This document shows, one piece after another, positions 6,922 to 15,534 of a stretch of DNA of 64,000 nt. The notes under the pieces were generated by a model that made no database searches, was not told the origin of the DNA, and saw nothing but the letters and a program-made list of their open reading frames with translations. A program made the translations under genes and the position numbers. Where the stretch lies: assembly GCF_900142215.1 (NCBI RefSeq), contig NZ_FRAC01000021.1, positions 1 through 64,000 on the forward strand. Direction: 5' to 3'. Position 1 is the stretch's first letter. Each line of letters starts with the position of its first letter. The stretch is from Anaerocolumna jejuensis DSM 15929 (lineage in GTDB: Bacteria > Bacillota > Clostridia > Lachnospirales > Lachnospiraceae).

Positions 6922-9414
6922 TTAATCATACACGATATCTCTGGGATATTCCGTATCCCCAACAGTGAAATATTTAAGGTTGCCCAAATAATTATAAAGT
7001 GACTGTGATTCCATACGGAAACTGGTATTGCCGGCTTCAACCTCTATACCTTTTACCTTCCCGCTTCTTACCAGTGTCTGATAAAATATGGTAGGAATCT
7101 TAGTTACTGTGGCGGGAATTGTTAATACCGGATTTTGATACTCGTCCGTACACAGATACATAACGGTGCCATCCTTACTATATAAAATTCCGTTATCCAT
7201 CTTAAAATTTTGATTCTCATCACTGACTATTATTTTTTTCAGGTTCTCAAATCCCCATACCGGATTATCATAGTATATCCGGAAGAACTCTTTCACATTT
7301 TTCCCAATGGTCAGTGTCTCCAAATGAGGATTGGTATGCGGTTCAAAATAATAGCTGTATTCATTTATGCTTACCGGTTCAGCATTATACAAGCCCTTTA
7401 CGGAAATAACCGTATCCGGAATGGTAAAGCTCTTATCGCTCTTTTGGTATGGATATGCAATCAGTTCCGTTCCTGCACTGTTATACAGAACTCCATCCAT
7501 ACTTTTATAAGAAGTACTTCCCTGGCTCACCTGGATTTCTTTCAGGGAGCTGCTGCCGGTGAAATTATAATCCTTATATTCCAGTTCCTTTGACAGGGTC
7601 AGCTCTTCCAAATAAGGATTTCGTATCATGGAAAAGGAATCATAAATGGTTTTGACCGTATCCGGCATTGTATAAGCTTCACTCTGCTTCTTAATGGGAT
7701 AGTACAGCAGCTCTGTTAATTCCTTATTATATAATACTCCGTCTCTGGAGGCATATTTGCTGTTATCAGGGTCTACCTCAATTGATTCCAGGGATTTTAT
7801 ATACCGCAGCTCAAATATTCTCATATCAGTTAAACTCTTCGGTATTTTTATACTTGTCAGATCGCGGTTATAAAAAAGCATCATTTCTATTTTTCTGACA
7901 GAATCCGGTAATATCAGATTTTTTGTATCCTGAGGAATATCATACAGGATGGATTTATCAGCACTGAGCAGCATCCCATTTTCCAGGGTATAAAGCTTAT
8001 TGCCCTTGGATAAGGTTACCTTTTTCAAAGTAGGAATATCATATATATTCAACGTACCGCCGGCGATATCCGCCTTAGGGGGAATAACCAGTTCCTTTAT
8101 ACCGCCGTTTATTATCAGTCTGATGGGCAGCGATTTTAACGTATCAGGAAATTCAGCCTTTTCCTGTTTCAGGAACAAGGATAATTCCGTTTTTTCTTTA
8201 TTATATAAAGAACCTCGATGAAGTATAAATTTTTTATTGCCGTTCTCCAGAACTATCCTGCTAAAGCACATATCGCTTTGATTGTAGGAAAAGAAGGTCT
8301 TTAAGTCTCTTGGAATCTTAATCTCTCTCGCATTTTTCATACTGAAATCACTTAAATCAAGACTTTGCAGGGTGGAAGGGAACAACAGGCTGCTCTTGCT
8401 ATAAGCCTGGGGTACAAATATTATTTTTGTAAGATCCCTATTATAGAGAATGCCCTTATAGGATTTATACAGCTTGTTTCCGCTTTCCACCGAAATAGTC
8501 TGCAGGGATTTAAGATTCTTAATGTCAATAACATCCATTTTGGTAAGGGCTTTCGGTATGGTAATCGTGGTTAATTCATTACAGGTGGATAAGGCTCCTT
8601 TATTAATGCTTTTTAACCCGGAGGGCAAGGTCAGCTTCTTAATCCGGCTGTTGTAAAAGGAATTTTTCAATAAAGCAGTTGTTCCCTTTGGCACGGAATA
8701 GACCGTCCCCTTACCGTTGGGGTATAAAAGCAGGGTAGCTCCCTTTTTATCAAATAACACACCATCTTTTGCAGAAAATGAGGTATTCCTGCTGCTGACT
8801 TTAAAGCCATTAATATGCCTTAACTGATTCATTATGGATTTCAGCTGGCTGCGGTCCACCTTGGCTCCGATGGTAACCGTCTGCAGCTTATCAGCATGGA
8901 CAAATGCATTACTTTTAATCTTCGTTACCGTATCCGGAATTACATAGGAGGTATTTCCGGAAGCAGCCGGATATTGAAGAAGGAGGGTTTTGCTCTTATT
9001 AAACAGGCACCCGTTTACAGACACATAGCTGGTGTTCCCCTTCGCCACAGTGACTGCCCTTAACTTGCTTAATCCGTCACTATAATTAAAACCGTTATAG
9101 CTTATCTTTTTTAAGGTGGAAGGTAATGTTACGGTTTCAAGATTCGGAAAGTAACCGGTGGCAAGAATATCCCAGTCAAAGGAAGTTACACCTTCCTTTA
9201 TTCTGATTTCCTTCACGGAGAAATAAACCGGTTTGTTAAAAAAATCCGAAATCACCAGATTTTCTGAAATCGTAAATACCTCTTCTGCATTATAAGCTGC
9301 CGTATTATCTTTTGAATAGTTATACTCAGAATCTGCCCTTACGGCTTGTGCCGGTACTGCCAGCCAGATACATGCAATTGCCAGATAAAAAATATACCGC
9401 ATTTGTTTCTTCAT
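6922..9414 (-). CDS. BspA-like leucine-rich repeat surface protein
   Basis: 830 residues from MKKQMRY (ATG 9412-9414, GAGAGGAAGAGG upstream). Residues 1-28 form a signal peptide (hydrophobic IFYLAIACIWLAVPAQA, cleavage near AQAVRA). The rest is built of BspA-type (LRR_5/TpLRR) repeats: units such as LPSTLKKISYNGF, VIPDTVTKIKSNAF and TIPDTVISVKGLYN alternate with GVLYNKELTELLYYP hairpins. Proteins of this type are displayed by gut and oral anaerobes and often bind host or neighbour cells. No LPXTG, SLH or choline-binding anchor is visible, so it may be secreted or held non-covalently. The gene stands alone on its strand. No partner is suggested by context. Confidence 0.85.
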   Translation of the reverse strand: MKKQMRYIFYLAIACIWLAVPAQAVRADSEYNYSKDNTAAYNAEEVFTISENLVISDFFNKPVYFSVKEIRIKEGVTSFDWDILATGYFPNLETVTLPSTLKKISYNGFNYSDGLSKLRAVTVAKGNTSYVSVNGCLFNKSKTLLLQYPAASGNTSYVIPDTVTKIKSNAFVHADKLQTVTIGAKVDRSQLKSIMNQLRHINGFKVSSRNTSFSAKDGVLFDKKGATLLLYPNGKGTVYSVPKGTTALLKNSFYNSRIKKLTLPSGLKSINKGALSTCNELTTITIPKALTKMDVIDIKNLKSLQTISVESGNKLYKSYKGILYNRDLTKIIFVPQAYSKSSLLFPSTLQSLDLSDFSMKNAREIKIPRDLKTFFSYNQSDMCFSRIVLENGNKKFILHRGSLYNKEKTELSLFLKQEKAEFPDTLKSLPIRLIINGGIKELVIPPKADIAGGTLNIYDIPTLKKVTLSKGNKLYTLENGMLLSADKSILYDIPQDTKNLILPDSVRKIEMMLFYNRDLTSIKIPKSLTDMRIFELRYIKSLESIEVDPDNSKYASRDGVLYNKELTELLYYPIKKQSEAYTMPDTVKTIYDSFSMIRNPYLEELTLSKELEYKDYNFTGSSSLKEIQVSQGSTSYKSMDGVLYNSAGTELIAYPYQKSDKSFTIPDTVISVKGLYNAEPVSINEYSYYFEPHTNPHLETLTIGKNVKEFFRIYYDNPVWGFENLKKIIVSDENQNFKMDNGILYSKDGTVMYLCTDEYQNPVLTIPATVTKIPTIFYQTLVRSGKVKGIEVEAGNTSFRMESQSLYNYLGNLKYFTVGDTEYPRDIVYD

Positions 9415-9595
9415 AATCCTCTTCCTCTCTCTTTTGCAAAGCAAATCAATACATATACTCCATCCTCTCTGTCTTCTTTATCATAACCAGCCGTTTTGTT
9501 AAATCCATGTCAGAATTCTTATAAAACCCTATTCCTTCCTTAAGATTTATGCTCTGCCGTTTGAAAGGCCAACTTCATTTCCGTTTCAAAAAATG

Positions 9596-9739
9596 CTATT
9601 CCTTTTTATTATAGTAATTATTCGTAGTGTTTCCACTGTTATTTCCAATTCCGTATTTTACCGGTGACAGGAAAAATCCCAGTATCACACCGGTCAATAA
9701 ACAGATAATGCTGACTAAAATAGCTACTGACTTCTTCAT
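9596..9739 (-). CDS. Small single-span membrane protein, 47 aa
   Basis: ATG at 9737-9739 is preceded by AAAGGAG five bases away, a strong ribosome site. The product begins MKKSVAIL, has a hydrophobic helix (residues ~4-24) and a short Asn/Thr/Tyr-rich tail ending NYYNKKE. The stop is TAG at 9596-9598. I do not recognise a family. Its ribosome site and its charge pattern (basic N-terminus, helix, polar outside tail) argue that it is real. It sits between the leucine-rich protein and the ABC exporter operon, on the same strand. Confidence 0.6.
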   Translation of the reverse strand: MKKSVAILVSIICLLTGVILGFFLSPVKYGIGNNSGNTTNNYYNKKE

Positions 9740-9860
9740 ATTAACTCCTTTCGTGAATATCAAATTTTTGATTTAATTCCTGAATACATAGTTGAAAACA
9801 ATTTTTTTGTTTTTAAACGAGCAACCATGCATTTCGCAATTACTTTGAAATTGCTCAATT

Positions 9861-9912
9861 CTTATTTTGCTTCAGTTCTTATTTTGCTTCAATTCCTATT
9901 TTGCTTCAGTTC
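9861..9912. repeat. Three short tandem repeats (~17 bp)
   Basis: Three nearly identical units of the form CTTATTTTGCTTCAGTT follow each other. They lie between the small membrane gene and the exporter terminator. No function is evident. Confidence 0.6.
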
Positions 9913-9924
9913 AAGAAAAAGAAA

Positions 9925-9968
9925 TCCCTCTGCCGGAAATCCCTTGTAAGGATTTCCGGACAGAGGGA
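9925..9968 (-). terminator. Terminator of the ABC exporter operon
   Basis: TCCCTCTGCCGGAAATCC (9925-9942) pairs with GGATTTCCGGACAGAGGGA (9950-9968). On the minus strand it is followed by TTTCTTTTTC. It lies about 60 bases after the stop of the second ABC gene. Confidence 0.85.
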
Positions 9969-10031
9969 AACTCTATCCCTACTATTAACTTAATGTAATC
10001 TGCAATATTTTGCAAGAGTTATTCTGCCTGA

Positions 10032-11897
10032 TTAAGCGGTCTCTTCAAATTGTGAATTGTAGAGGCTGGCATAGAAGCCGTCCTGCTTTAACAGATCTTC
10101 GTGGTTACCCTGCTCTACGATATCTCCATCCTTCATAACAAGGATAAGGTCAGCATCACGGATAGTCGATAATCTGTGGGCAATGACAAAGCTGGTTCTT
10201 CCCTTCATCAGGTTATCCATTGCTTTCTGGATTCTTACCTCCGTTCTGGTATCAACAGAGCTGGTAGCTTCATCCAGAATCAGAATCTTAGGGTCTGCCA
10301 GAATCGCTCTGGCAATGGTCAGGAGCTGTTTCTGTCCCTGGGATACGTTGCTGGCTTCTTCATTTAATTCCATCTGGTATCCGCCGGGTAGGGTCTGGAT
10401 AAAGTGATGGGCATGAGCAGCTCTGGCTGCTGCAATGACCTCTTCATCCGTAGCATCTTCCTTGCTGTAACGGATATTTTCCATAATGCTTCCGTTAAAG
10501 AGCCAGGTGTCCTGCAGTACCATACCGAACATCTTACGAAGCTCTCCGCGGTTAAAGTCCTTGATATTGTGGCCGTCAATCAGGATTTCACCGGAGTTTA
10601 CATCATAAAAACGCATTAATAATTTTACCATCGTGGTTTTTCCGGCTCCGGTAGGGCCTACAATTGCAATCTTTTGTCCGGGTTCAATCTTTGCTGAGAA
10701 ATCATTGATGACAATCTTATCGGGATTGTAACCAAAGTGTACGTTCTTAAATTCAACCCTGCTGGCCACTTTTTCGGTATCTACCGGATTGGCAGCAAAC
10801 TGGTCTTCCTCTTCTTCATTTAAGAATTCAAATACTCTTTCCGCAGCCGCAGCAGTCTGCTGAAGCTGGGTGGATATCTGGGCAATCTGGGCAATAGGCT
10901 GGTTAAAGCTTCTTACATACTGGATAAAGGACTGGATATCACCGACCTCAATGGTCTTTTTGATAGCCAGGTAGCCTCCCAGGATGGATACTGCAACATA
11001 TCCGATATTTCCCACAAATGCCATAATAGGATGCATCATACCAGAAAGGAACTGAGATTTCCAGGCTGAATTGTAAAGAGTATCATTGGCCTTTTCAAAT
11101 TCCTCAATTACCTGTTTTTCACCATTAAAAGCCTTAACGATGTTATGTCCGGAATAAACTTCCTCCACCTGTCCGTTAACATGGCCTAGATATTCCTGCT
11201 GGGACTTGAAGTATTTTTGTGACATCTTCATCATAAGGGCAATCAATAAAGAAGATATCGGGAGAGTCAGAACAGCTACCAAAGTCATTCTTCCGCTTAT
11301 GGAAATCATCATAATGGTTATACCGATAATCTGTGTAGCAGCTGTAATGAGAGTTGTAATACTCTGGTTCAAGCTCTGTCCCAAGGTATCAACATCATTT
11401 GTAACTCTTGATAATACCTCTCCATTGGTCTTTGTTTCAAAATAATTCATAGGCATGCGGTTTATCTTGCCGGAAATCTCTTTTCTCATCCGGTAAGTTA
11501 CCTTTTGCGTTACTCCAGTCATGATATAGCCTTGAACAAAAGAAAATATTGAGCTTATAACATATAATCCAAGCAAAAAGAGAAGGGTCTCTCCTATTTT
11601 TGAAAAATCTATTTCTCCTGTGCCCTTTATTCTGCCTAGCAGACCTTCAAAGATGTCTGTCGTAACATTACCTAATATCTTAGGTCCTGCAATAAAGAAA
11701 ACGGTACTTCCTACTGCAAAAAGCATAGCTATTATAATGCTGATTTTATAGGCAGATATATATTTAACCAGCTTTGAAATGGAGCCTTTGAAATCCTTTG
11801 GTTTCTCAACCGGTCCTCCTAGGCCTCCGCCGCCCATGGGGCCTCTGGAAGCCCTTCCCCGGCGAGCTGTCGTCTGTACATTTTTTTCATCACTCAT
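10032..11897 (-). CDS. ABC exporter half-transporter, canonical ATPase half
   Basis: 621 residues from MSDEKNVQ (ATG 11895-11897, AAAGGAGG eight bases upstream). A basic Gly-rich start is followed by six membrane segments (~40-330) and an ATPase domain: Walker A VGPTGAGKTTMV, Walker B LILDEATSSVD with the catalytic Glu, and H-loop VIAHRLST. The signature is the degenerate VSQGQ. The partner encoded just upstream has the complementary pattern, so the two should form an asymmetric heterodimer of the BmrCD/LmrCD/TM287-288 type with one working and one degenerate site. The start overlaps the stop of the partner gene by eight bases (ATGAGTGA), indicating translational coupling. Likely role: drug or peptide export, under the MarR regulator upstream. 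Confidence 0.88.
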   Translation of the reverse strand: MSDEKNVQTTARRGRASRGPMGGGGLGGPVEKPKDFKGSISKLVKYISAYKISIIIAMLFAVGSTVFFIAGPKILGNVTTDIFEGLLGRIKGTGEIDFSKIGETLLFLLGLYVISSIFSFVQGYIMTGVTQKVTYRMRKEISGKINRMPMNYFETKTNGEVLSRVTNDVDTLGQSLNQSITTLITAATQIIGITIMMISISGRMTLVAVLTLPISSLLIALMMKMSQKYFKSQQEYLGHVNGQVEEVYSGHNIVKAFNGEKQVIEEFEKANDTLYNSAWKSQFLSGMMHPIMAFVGNIGYVAVSILGGYLAIKKTIEVGDIQSFIQYVRSFNQPIAQIAQISTQLQQTAAAAERVFEFLNEEEEDQFAANPVDTEKVASRVEFKNVHFGYNPDKIVINDFSAKIEPGQKIAIVGPTGAGKTTMVKLLMRFYDVNSGEILIDGHNIKDFNRGELRKMFGMVLQDTWLFNGSIMENIRYSKEDATDEEVIAAARAAHAHHFIQTLPGGYQMELNEEASNVSQGQKQLLTIARAILADPKILILDEATSSVDTRTEVRIQKAMDNLMKGRTSFVIAHRLSTIRDADLILVMKDGDIVEQGNHEDLLKQDGFYASLYNSQFEETA

Positions 11898-14136
11898 ATG
11901 CCAATTCCTCCTTTGACAACTGTGATAACGCAATCTGGTTATAGACATCGCAGTTCTTTAACAGTTCCTTATGAGTGCCCTTTCCGACAATTTTGCCGTC
12001 ATCCAGTACTATAATCTGATCTGCATGAAGAATGGTAGAAATTCTTTGCGCTACAATAATAATAGTCCTATCCTTAATTTCATCATTTAAGGCTTTACGG
12101 AGTGTAACATCTGTTTTATAATCCAGCGCAGAAAAACTGTCATCAAAAATAAAGATTTCCGGGTCTTTTGCAATTGCTCTTGCAATGGAAAGCCTCTGCT
12201 TCTGTCCGCCGGATACATTACCGCCGCCCTGTGAAACCTGCGTCTCATATTTTTCGGACTTCTCTTCTATAAAATCAACCGCCTGTGCAATGCGGGCAGC
12301 CTTCATTATCTCTTCCTCTGTGGCATCCTGCTTACCGTATTTGATATTGGATTCAATGGTACCGGTAAAAAGCACTCCCTTTTGAGGTACAAAACCAATC
12401 TTATCCCTCAAGTCATGCTGCTTGATCTCCCGGATGTCCACACCGTCAACCAGAATGCTTCCGCCTGTAACATCATAAAATCTTGGAATTAAATGTACCA
12501 CTGTGGACTTACCGCTTCCGGTGCTTCCGATGATAGCCGTTGTTTTACCCGGTTCTGCTGTAAAGCTGATATCTTCCAGTACATTATCATCTGCATTCGG
12601 ATATTTGAATTCAACGGATCTGAATTCTACATAACCCTTTTTGTCCGGTACAAAAGCCTTGGAGGTTGAAGGGTCGTGTATTGTCATCTTGGAATCCAGC
12701 ACCTCCAGAATACGTCCTGCCGCAACTGTAGCTCTTGGCAGCATAATGGATATCATGGAGAACATTAAGAAGGACATAATGATCTGCATGGTATACTGCA
12801 GGAAAGCCATCAGGTCACCTACCTGCATCTCTCCGTTATTAACACCGTGCGCACCGCTCCAGATAATGAGTACGGATACACCGTTCATAACAAGCATCAT
12901 AGCTGGCATCATGAATGTCATCGCTCTGTTTACAAACAAATTAGTCTTTGTCAAATCCCTGTTAGCCGTATCAAAGCGTGCTTCCTCTGACTCCTCCTTG
13001 TGAAAGGCACGGATTACGGGAAGTCCTGTAAGTATCTCTCTGGTTACCAGATTCAAACGGTCTACCAGCTTCTGCATGGACTTAAATTTGGGCATGGCTA
13101 CGATAAACAGCGTACCTACAATTGTAATAATAATGATGACTGCCAATGCAATAATCCAGGTCATGGACACATTGGTATTTAATACTTTTACGATACCTCC
13201 GATAGCGAGAATCGGAGAATAAAATACAATTCGTATCAGGAATACCAGCATCGTCTGTATCTGCTGGATATCATTGGTGCTTCTTGTGATAAGGGAAGCA
13301 GTGGAAAAATGGTCGAACTCTGAGTTGGAAAAGCTGACGACCTTTCGGAACACACTGCCTCTCAGGTCTTTACCCAGCTTAGCTGCCATTCTGGAAGCAA
13401 AAAAGCCTACCAGTACGGTGGATATCATGGCAATAAGAGCTAAACCGAGCATTTTTAATCCTGTGAATAAAATATAATGAGTCTGGATTTTATCCGTATC
13501 CATACCCAATGCCTGGTATTCATACTTTACAATAGCTGTTGCCGACTGGGTTTTAAGGGAATCCGGTGTGCCTTCCAATACTTTTGTAACAGGCTCAAGG
13601 AATTTATCAGCTTCTTCTTTGGGTAAGGAGATTATCATTGCTAATAAAGGTGCCTTCTGCAGCTGCTCCGGTACCACCTTGGCAACGGCTTCCTTTAATT
13701 TTGCAGTACTGTCGCTTTCCATGCCCAAAGAACCTATCATTAGCATGGGATGCGTTAAAATCTGATTTAATTTATCTTTACTATCTTTGTCTATGTCTTT
13801 CAGAACGTAGATATTTTCCTTTTCCAGACCCGGATATTTATCAAGGTAATCCTTATATTTTTTCTCGGATACAGAATCCTTTGTCACCAGCACATAGGAA
13901 TCCAATACTTCCTTCTGATCCTTTTCGTCTGTAAAATAAAGGACGGCTTTCATATAATTTTCCGCGATTGCCTCAGGAACTGCGCTTTCAATTCCTCCTC
14001 CCTGGATACCCACATCTACGATATCGGAGGTGTAGGAAGGAAGTGTTAAATCACAGTAAGCCTGAAGTCCTAAAAGAGCTACAACTACCAGCATAATAGG
14101 CCAGGAGGATTTTAACAGCTTTAATATTTTAAACAT
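11890..14136 (-). CDS. ABC exporter half-transporter, degenerate ATPase half with large loop
   Basis: 748 residues, about 150 more than usual. The excess is an extracytoplasmic insertion between the first two membrane helices (~40-210; rich in charged residues, e.g. LEKENIYVLKDIDKDS). The ATPase domain has Walker A IIGSTGSGKST and the canonical signature VSGGQ. Walker B reads IFIFDDSFSALD, with Asp in place of the catalytic Glu, and the H-loop His is replaced by Gln (IIVAQRIST). These are hallmarks of the degenerate subunit of heterodimeric exporters. The ATG has AAAGGAG upstream. It is the second gene of the marR-abc-abc operon; the MarR stop is 41 bases upstream. Confidence 0.88.
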   Translation of the reverse strand: MFKILKLLKSSWPIMLVVVALLGLQAYCDLTLPSYTSDIVDVGIQGGGIESAVPEAIAENYMKAVLYFTDEKDQKEVLDSYVLVTKDSVSEKKYKDYLDKYPGLEKENIYVLKDIDKDSKDKLNQILTHPMLMIGSLGMESDSTAKLKEAVAKVVPEQLQKAPLLAMIISLPKEEADKFLEPVTKVLEGTPDSLKTQSATAIVKYEYQALGMDTDKIQTHYILFTGLKMLGLALIAMISTVLVGFFASRMAAKLGKDLRGSVFRKVVSFSNSEFDHFSTASLITRSTNDIQQIQTMLVFLIRIVFYSPILAIGGIVKVLNTNVSMTWIIALAVIIIITIVGTLFIVAMPKFKSMQKLVDRLNLVTREILTGLPVIRAFHKEESEEARFDTANRDLTKTNLFVNRAMTFMMPAMMLVMNGVSVLIIWSGAHGVNNGEMQVGDLMAFLQYTMQIIMSFLMFSMISIMLPRATVAAGRILEVLDSKMTIHDPSTSKAFVPDKKGYVEFRSVEFKYPNADDNVLEDISFTAEPGKTTAIIGSTGSGKSTVVHLIPRFYDVTGGSILVDGVDIREIKQHDLRDKIGFVPQKGVLFTGTIESNIKYGKQDATEEEIMKAARIAQAVDFIEEKSEKYETQVSQGGGNVSGGQKQRLSIARAIAKDPEIFIFDDSFSALDYKTDVTLRKALNDEIKDRTIIIVAQRISTILHADQIIVLDDGKIVGKGTHKELLKNCDVYNQIALSQLSKEELAYE

Positions 14137-14176
14137 AGCTGCTCCTTTCTGATATGTTTTCTGTCAATTTGCAGGA

Positions 14177-14692
14177 TTAAAAAATATTGGTTTCACCTGA
14201 TTCTTTTAAAACTTCTTTCATAGAACCGTACAGCCTGTTAAGATTCTGAATCAGATTTTTTGTATCTTCTTCTCCCATTTTCTGAATTGTTTTGTCTGTA
14301 AATTCATATAACCTTTTTGTGGAATCCTGAATAATTTTATCTCCAGTTTCCGTAAGTACGATATAAACTACTCTACGGTCCTTCGTATCCGTTATTCTTT
14401 CAATATAATTTTTCTCTTCTAAGCCCTTTAACATTTTAGATGTGGCAGATTTGGTAGAATGAACCATCTTACTTAGCTCGCTTACTTTTACACCAGGCTC
14501 CCCCTCTTCCCTTTTCGTATCTCCACACCTACCGGCACCGTGATGAATAGCGCCTAACATCATAAACTCAGCCGGATAAAGTACTCTGTTTGTATGAACC
14601 TTACCCATCAGTTTGCGTACATTGTTAAATGAAGTAAAAAGCTCATGTGACATGGTTCCTTCTTTGTTACTGTCATCCCTTATATCTGCCAT
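14177..14692 (-). CDS. MarR-family regulator of the ABC exporter operon
   Basis: 171 residues from MADIRDDS (ATG 14690-14692), with AAGGAGG 11 bases upstream. A winged helix-turn-helix of MarR type covers ~60-125 (VKVSELSKMVHSTKSATSKM, wing ITDTKDRRVVYIVLTETG quoted separately). The first gene of the marR-abc-abc operon is usually a repressor that senses the exported compound. A 31-bp imperfect palindrome upstream (14784-14814) is the probable operator. The in-frame ATG at 14759-14761 lacks a ribosome site and was rejected as start. Confidence 0.85.
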   Translation of the reverse strand: MADIRDDSNKEGTMSHELFTSFNNVRKLMGKVHTNRVLYPAEFMMLGAIHHGAGRCGDTKREEGEPGVKVSELSKMVHSTKSATSKMLKGLEEKNYIERITDTKDRRVVYIVLTETGDKIIQDSTKRLYEFTDKTIQKMGEEDTKNLIQNLNRLYGSMKEVLKESGETNIF

Positions 14693-14783
14693 TTTTATTC
14701 TTTCCTCCTTAAGAACTTCCCAAATCAAGCTCTTGTTATGGGTCCAAGTACTGCCTTGCACAAGACAGCGCTAGTCTATTTTA

Positions 14784-14814
14784 GTTGAATAGCTCAACTA
14801 TTGAGATGTTCAAC
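14784..14814. promoter_or_regulatory. Candidate MarR operator of the exporter operon
   Basis: GTTGAATAGCTCAAC and TTGAGATGTTCAAC form arms matching at 12 of 15 positions around a centre near 14799. It lies ~90-120 bases upstream of the marR start codon on the minus strand. Confidence 0.5.
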
Positions 14815-14964
14815 CAATATTATAATTCTTTTTTTTATGAAGTCAATACAGCTTATAAAAAATAGCAGATTCCATAATCCAAACAATTTACGGTAACCAT
14901 TTGCTTTCATAATGCACAAAATTCGATTAGATTATGCTGTGATGCCAGTAGTCACAAAAAATGC

Positions 14965-15008
14965 TTGACAAAATATTTAGTTAAAACTATTATAGCTATA
15001 ACAACTAA
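14965..15008 (+). promoter_or_regulatory. Strong promoter with overlapping MarR operator
   Basis: TTGACA (14965-14970), a 17-base spacer and TATTAT (14988-14993) give a near-consensus sigma-A promoter for the second marR gene. TTAGTT...AACTAA (14977-15008) with the central TATAGCTATA overlaps the -10 and start region. Its minus-strand reading TAGTTGTTATAGCTATA recurs, with one difference, upstream of the hydrolase gene, so it is probably the operator of this MarR protein. Confidence 0.7.
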
Positions 15009-15032
15009 TCGCAGGGAGGTGTGTATCGGAAT

Positions 15033-15464
15033 ATGCCATATGACTACACAAAATTGATTGGATATAAAATAATCAAAGGTGAGGTTCTGATAAAAAGGAA
15101 GATTCTTAATGCTTTTATTGAAAAAGGATACATGATTACTTTCGAGCAATGGATCGTCTTAAACGTGCTCTATGCGGAACCTGGTATCATTCAAAGCGAA
15201 ATTGCCCAAAGAACCTATAAAGACAAAACAAATGTCACCCGGATTTTAGATGTTTTAGCAAAGAATGGGTATATTATCAGAGAAGCCAATGACAAGGATA
15301 GAAGAATTGCATGTGTATATCTTACGGATGCTGCAAAAAAAATGTTTGCAGATATAATACCGTACATTGAAGAAATCAATGAACACTTTTGTAATGGAAT
15401 ATCCGAGGAGGAGTTAGCCTTATTTGATGATATTTTTGGGCGGCTTTGCAAAAATGCTGAATAA
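15033..15464 (+). CDS. MarR-family regulator, second copy
   Basis: 143 residues from ATG 15033; GGGAGGT lies 12 bases upstream, and an alternative GTG at 15021 touches that site and is less likely. The winged helix spans ~30-100 (FEQWIVLNVLYAEPG; QSEIAQRTYKDKTNVTRIL; wing EANDKDRRIACVYLT). It is unrelated in sequence detail to the exporter regulator nearby. The promoter and operator directly upstream imply autorepression, and the following alpha/beta hydrolase has a matching operator, so the two genes form a small regulon. The ligand is unknown, possibly an ester or aromatic compound handled by the hydrolase. Confidence 0.85.
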   Translation: MPYDYTKLIGYKIIKGEVLIKRKILNAFIEKGYMITFEQWIVLNVLYAEPGIIQSEIAQRTYKDKTNVTRILDVLAKNGYIIREANDKDRRIACVYLTDAAKKMFADIIPYIEEINEHFCNGISEEELALFDDIFGRLCKNAE

Positions 15465-15478
15465 GCATTTTTTGCCAT

Positions 15479-15512
15479 AATAGTTGTTGTAGCTATATTA
15501 GTTATATCAACA
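15479..15512 (+). promoter_or_regulatory. Second copy of the MarR operator, upstream of hydrolase
   Basis: TAGTTGTTGTAGCTATA, then TTAGTTATA, matches the minus-strand reading of 14977-15008 in about 24 of 28 positions. It lies 20-55 bases before the hydrolase start codon. Confidence 0.65.
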
Positions 15513-15534
15513 AATAGAAACGGAGGAATTATGC

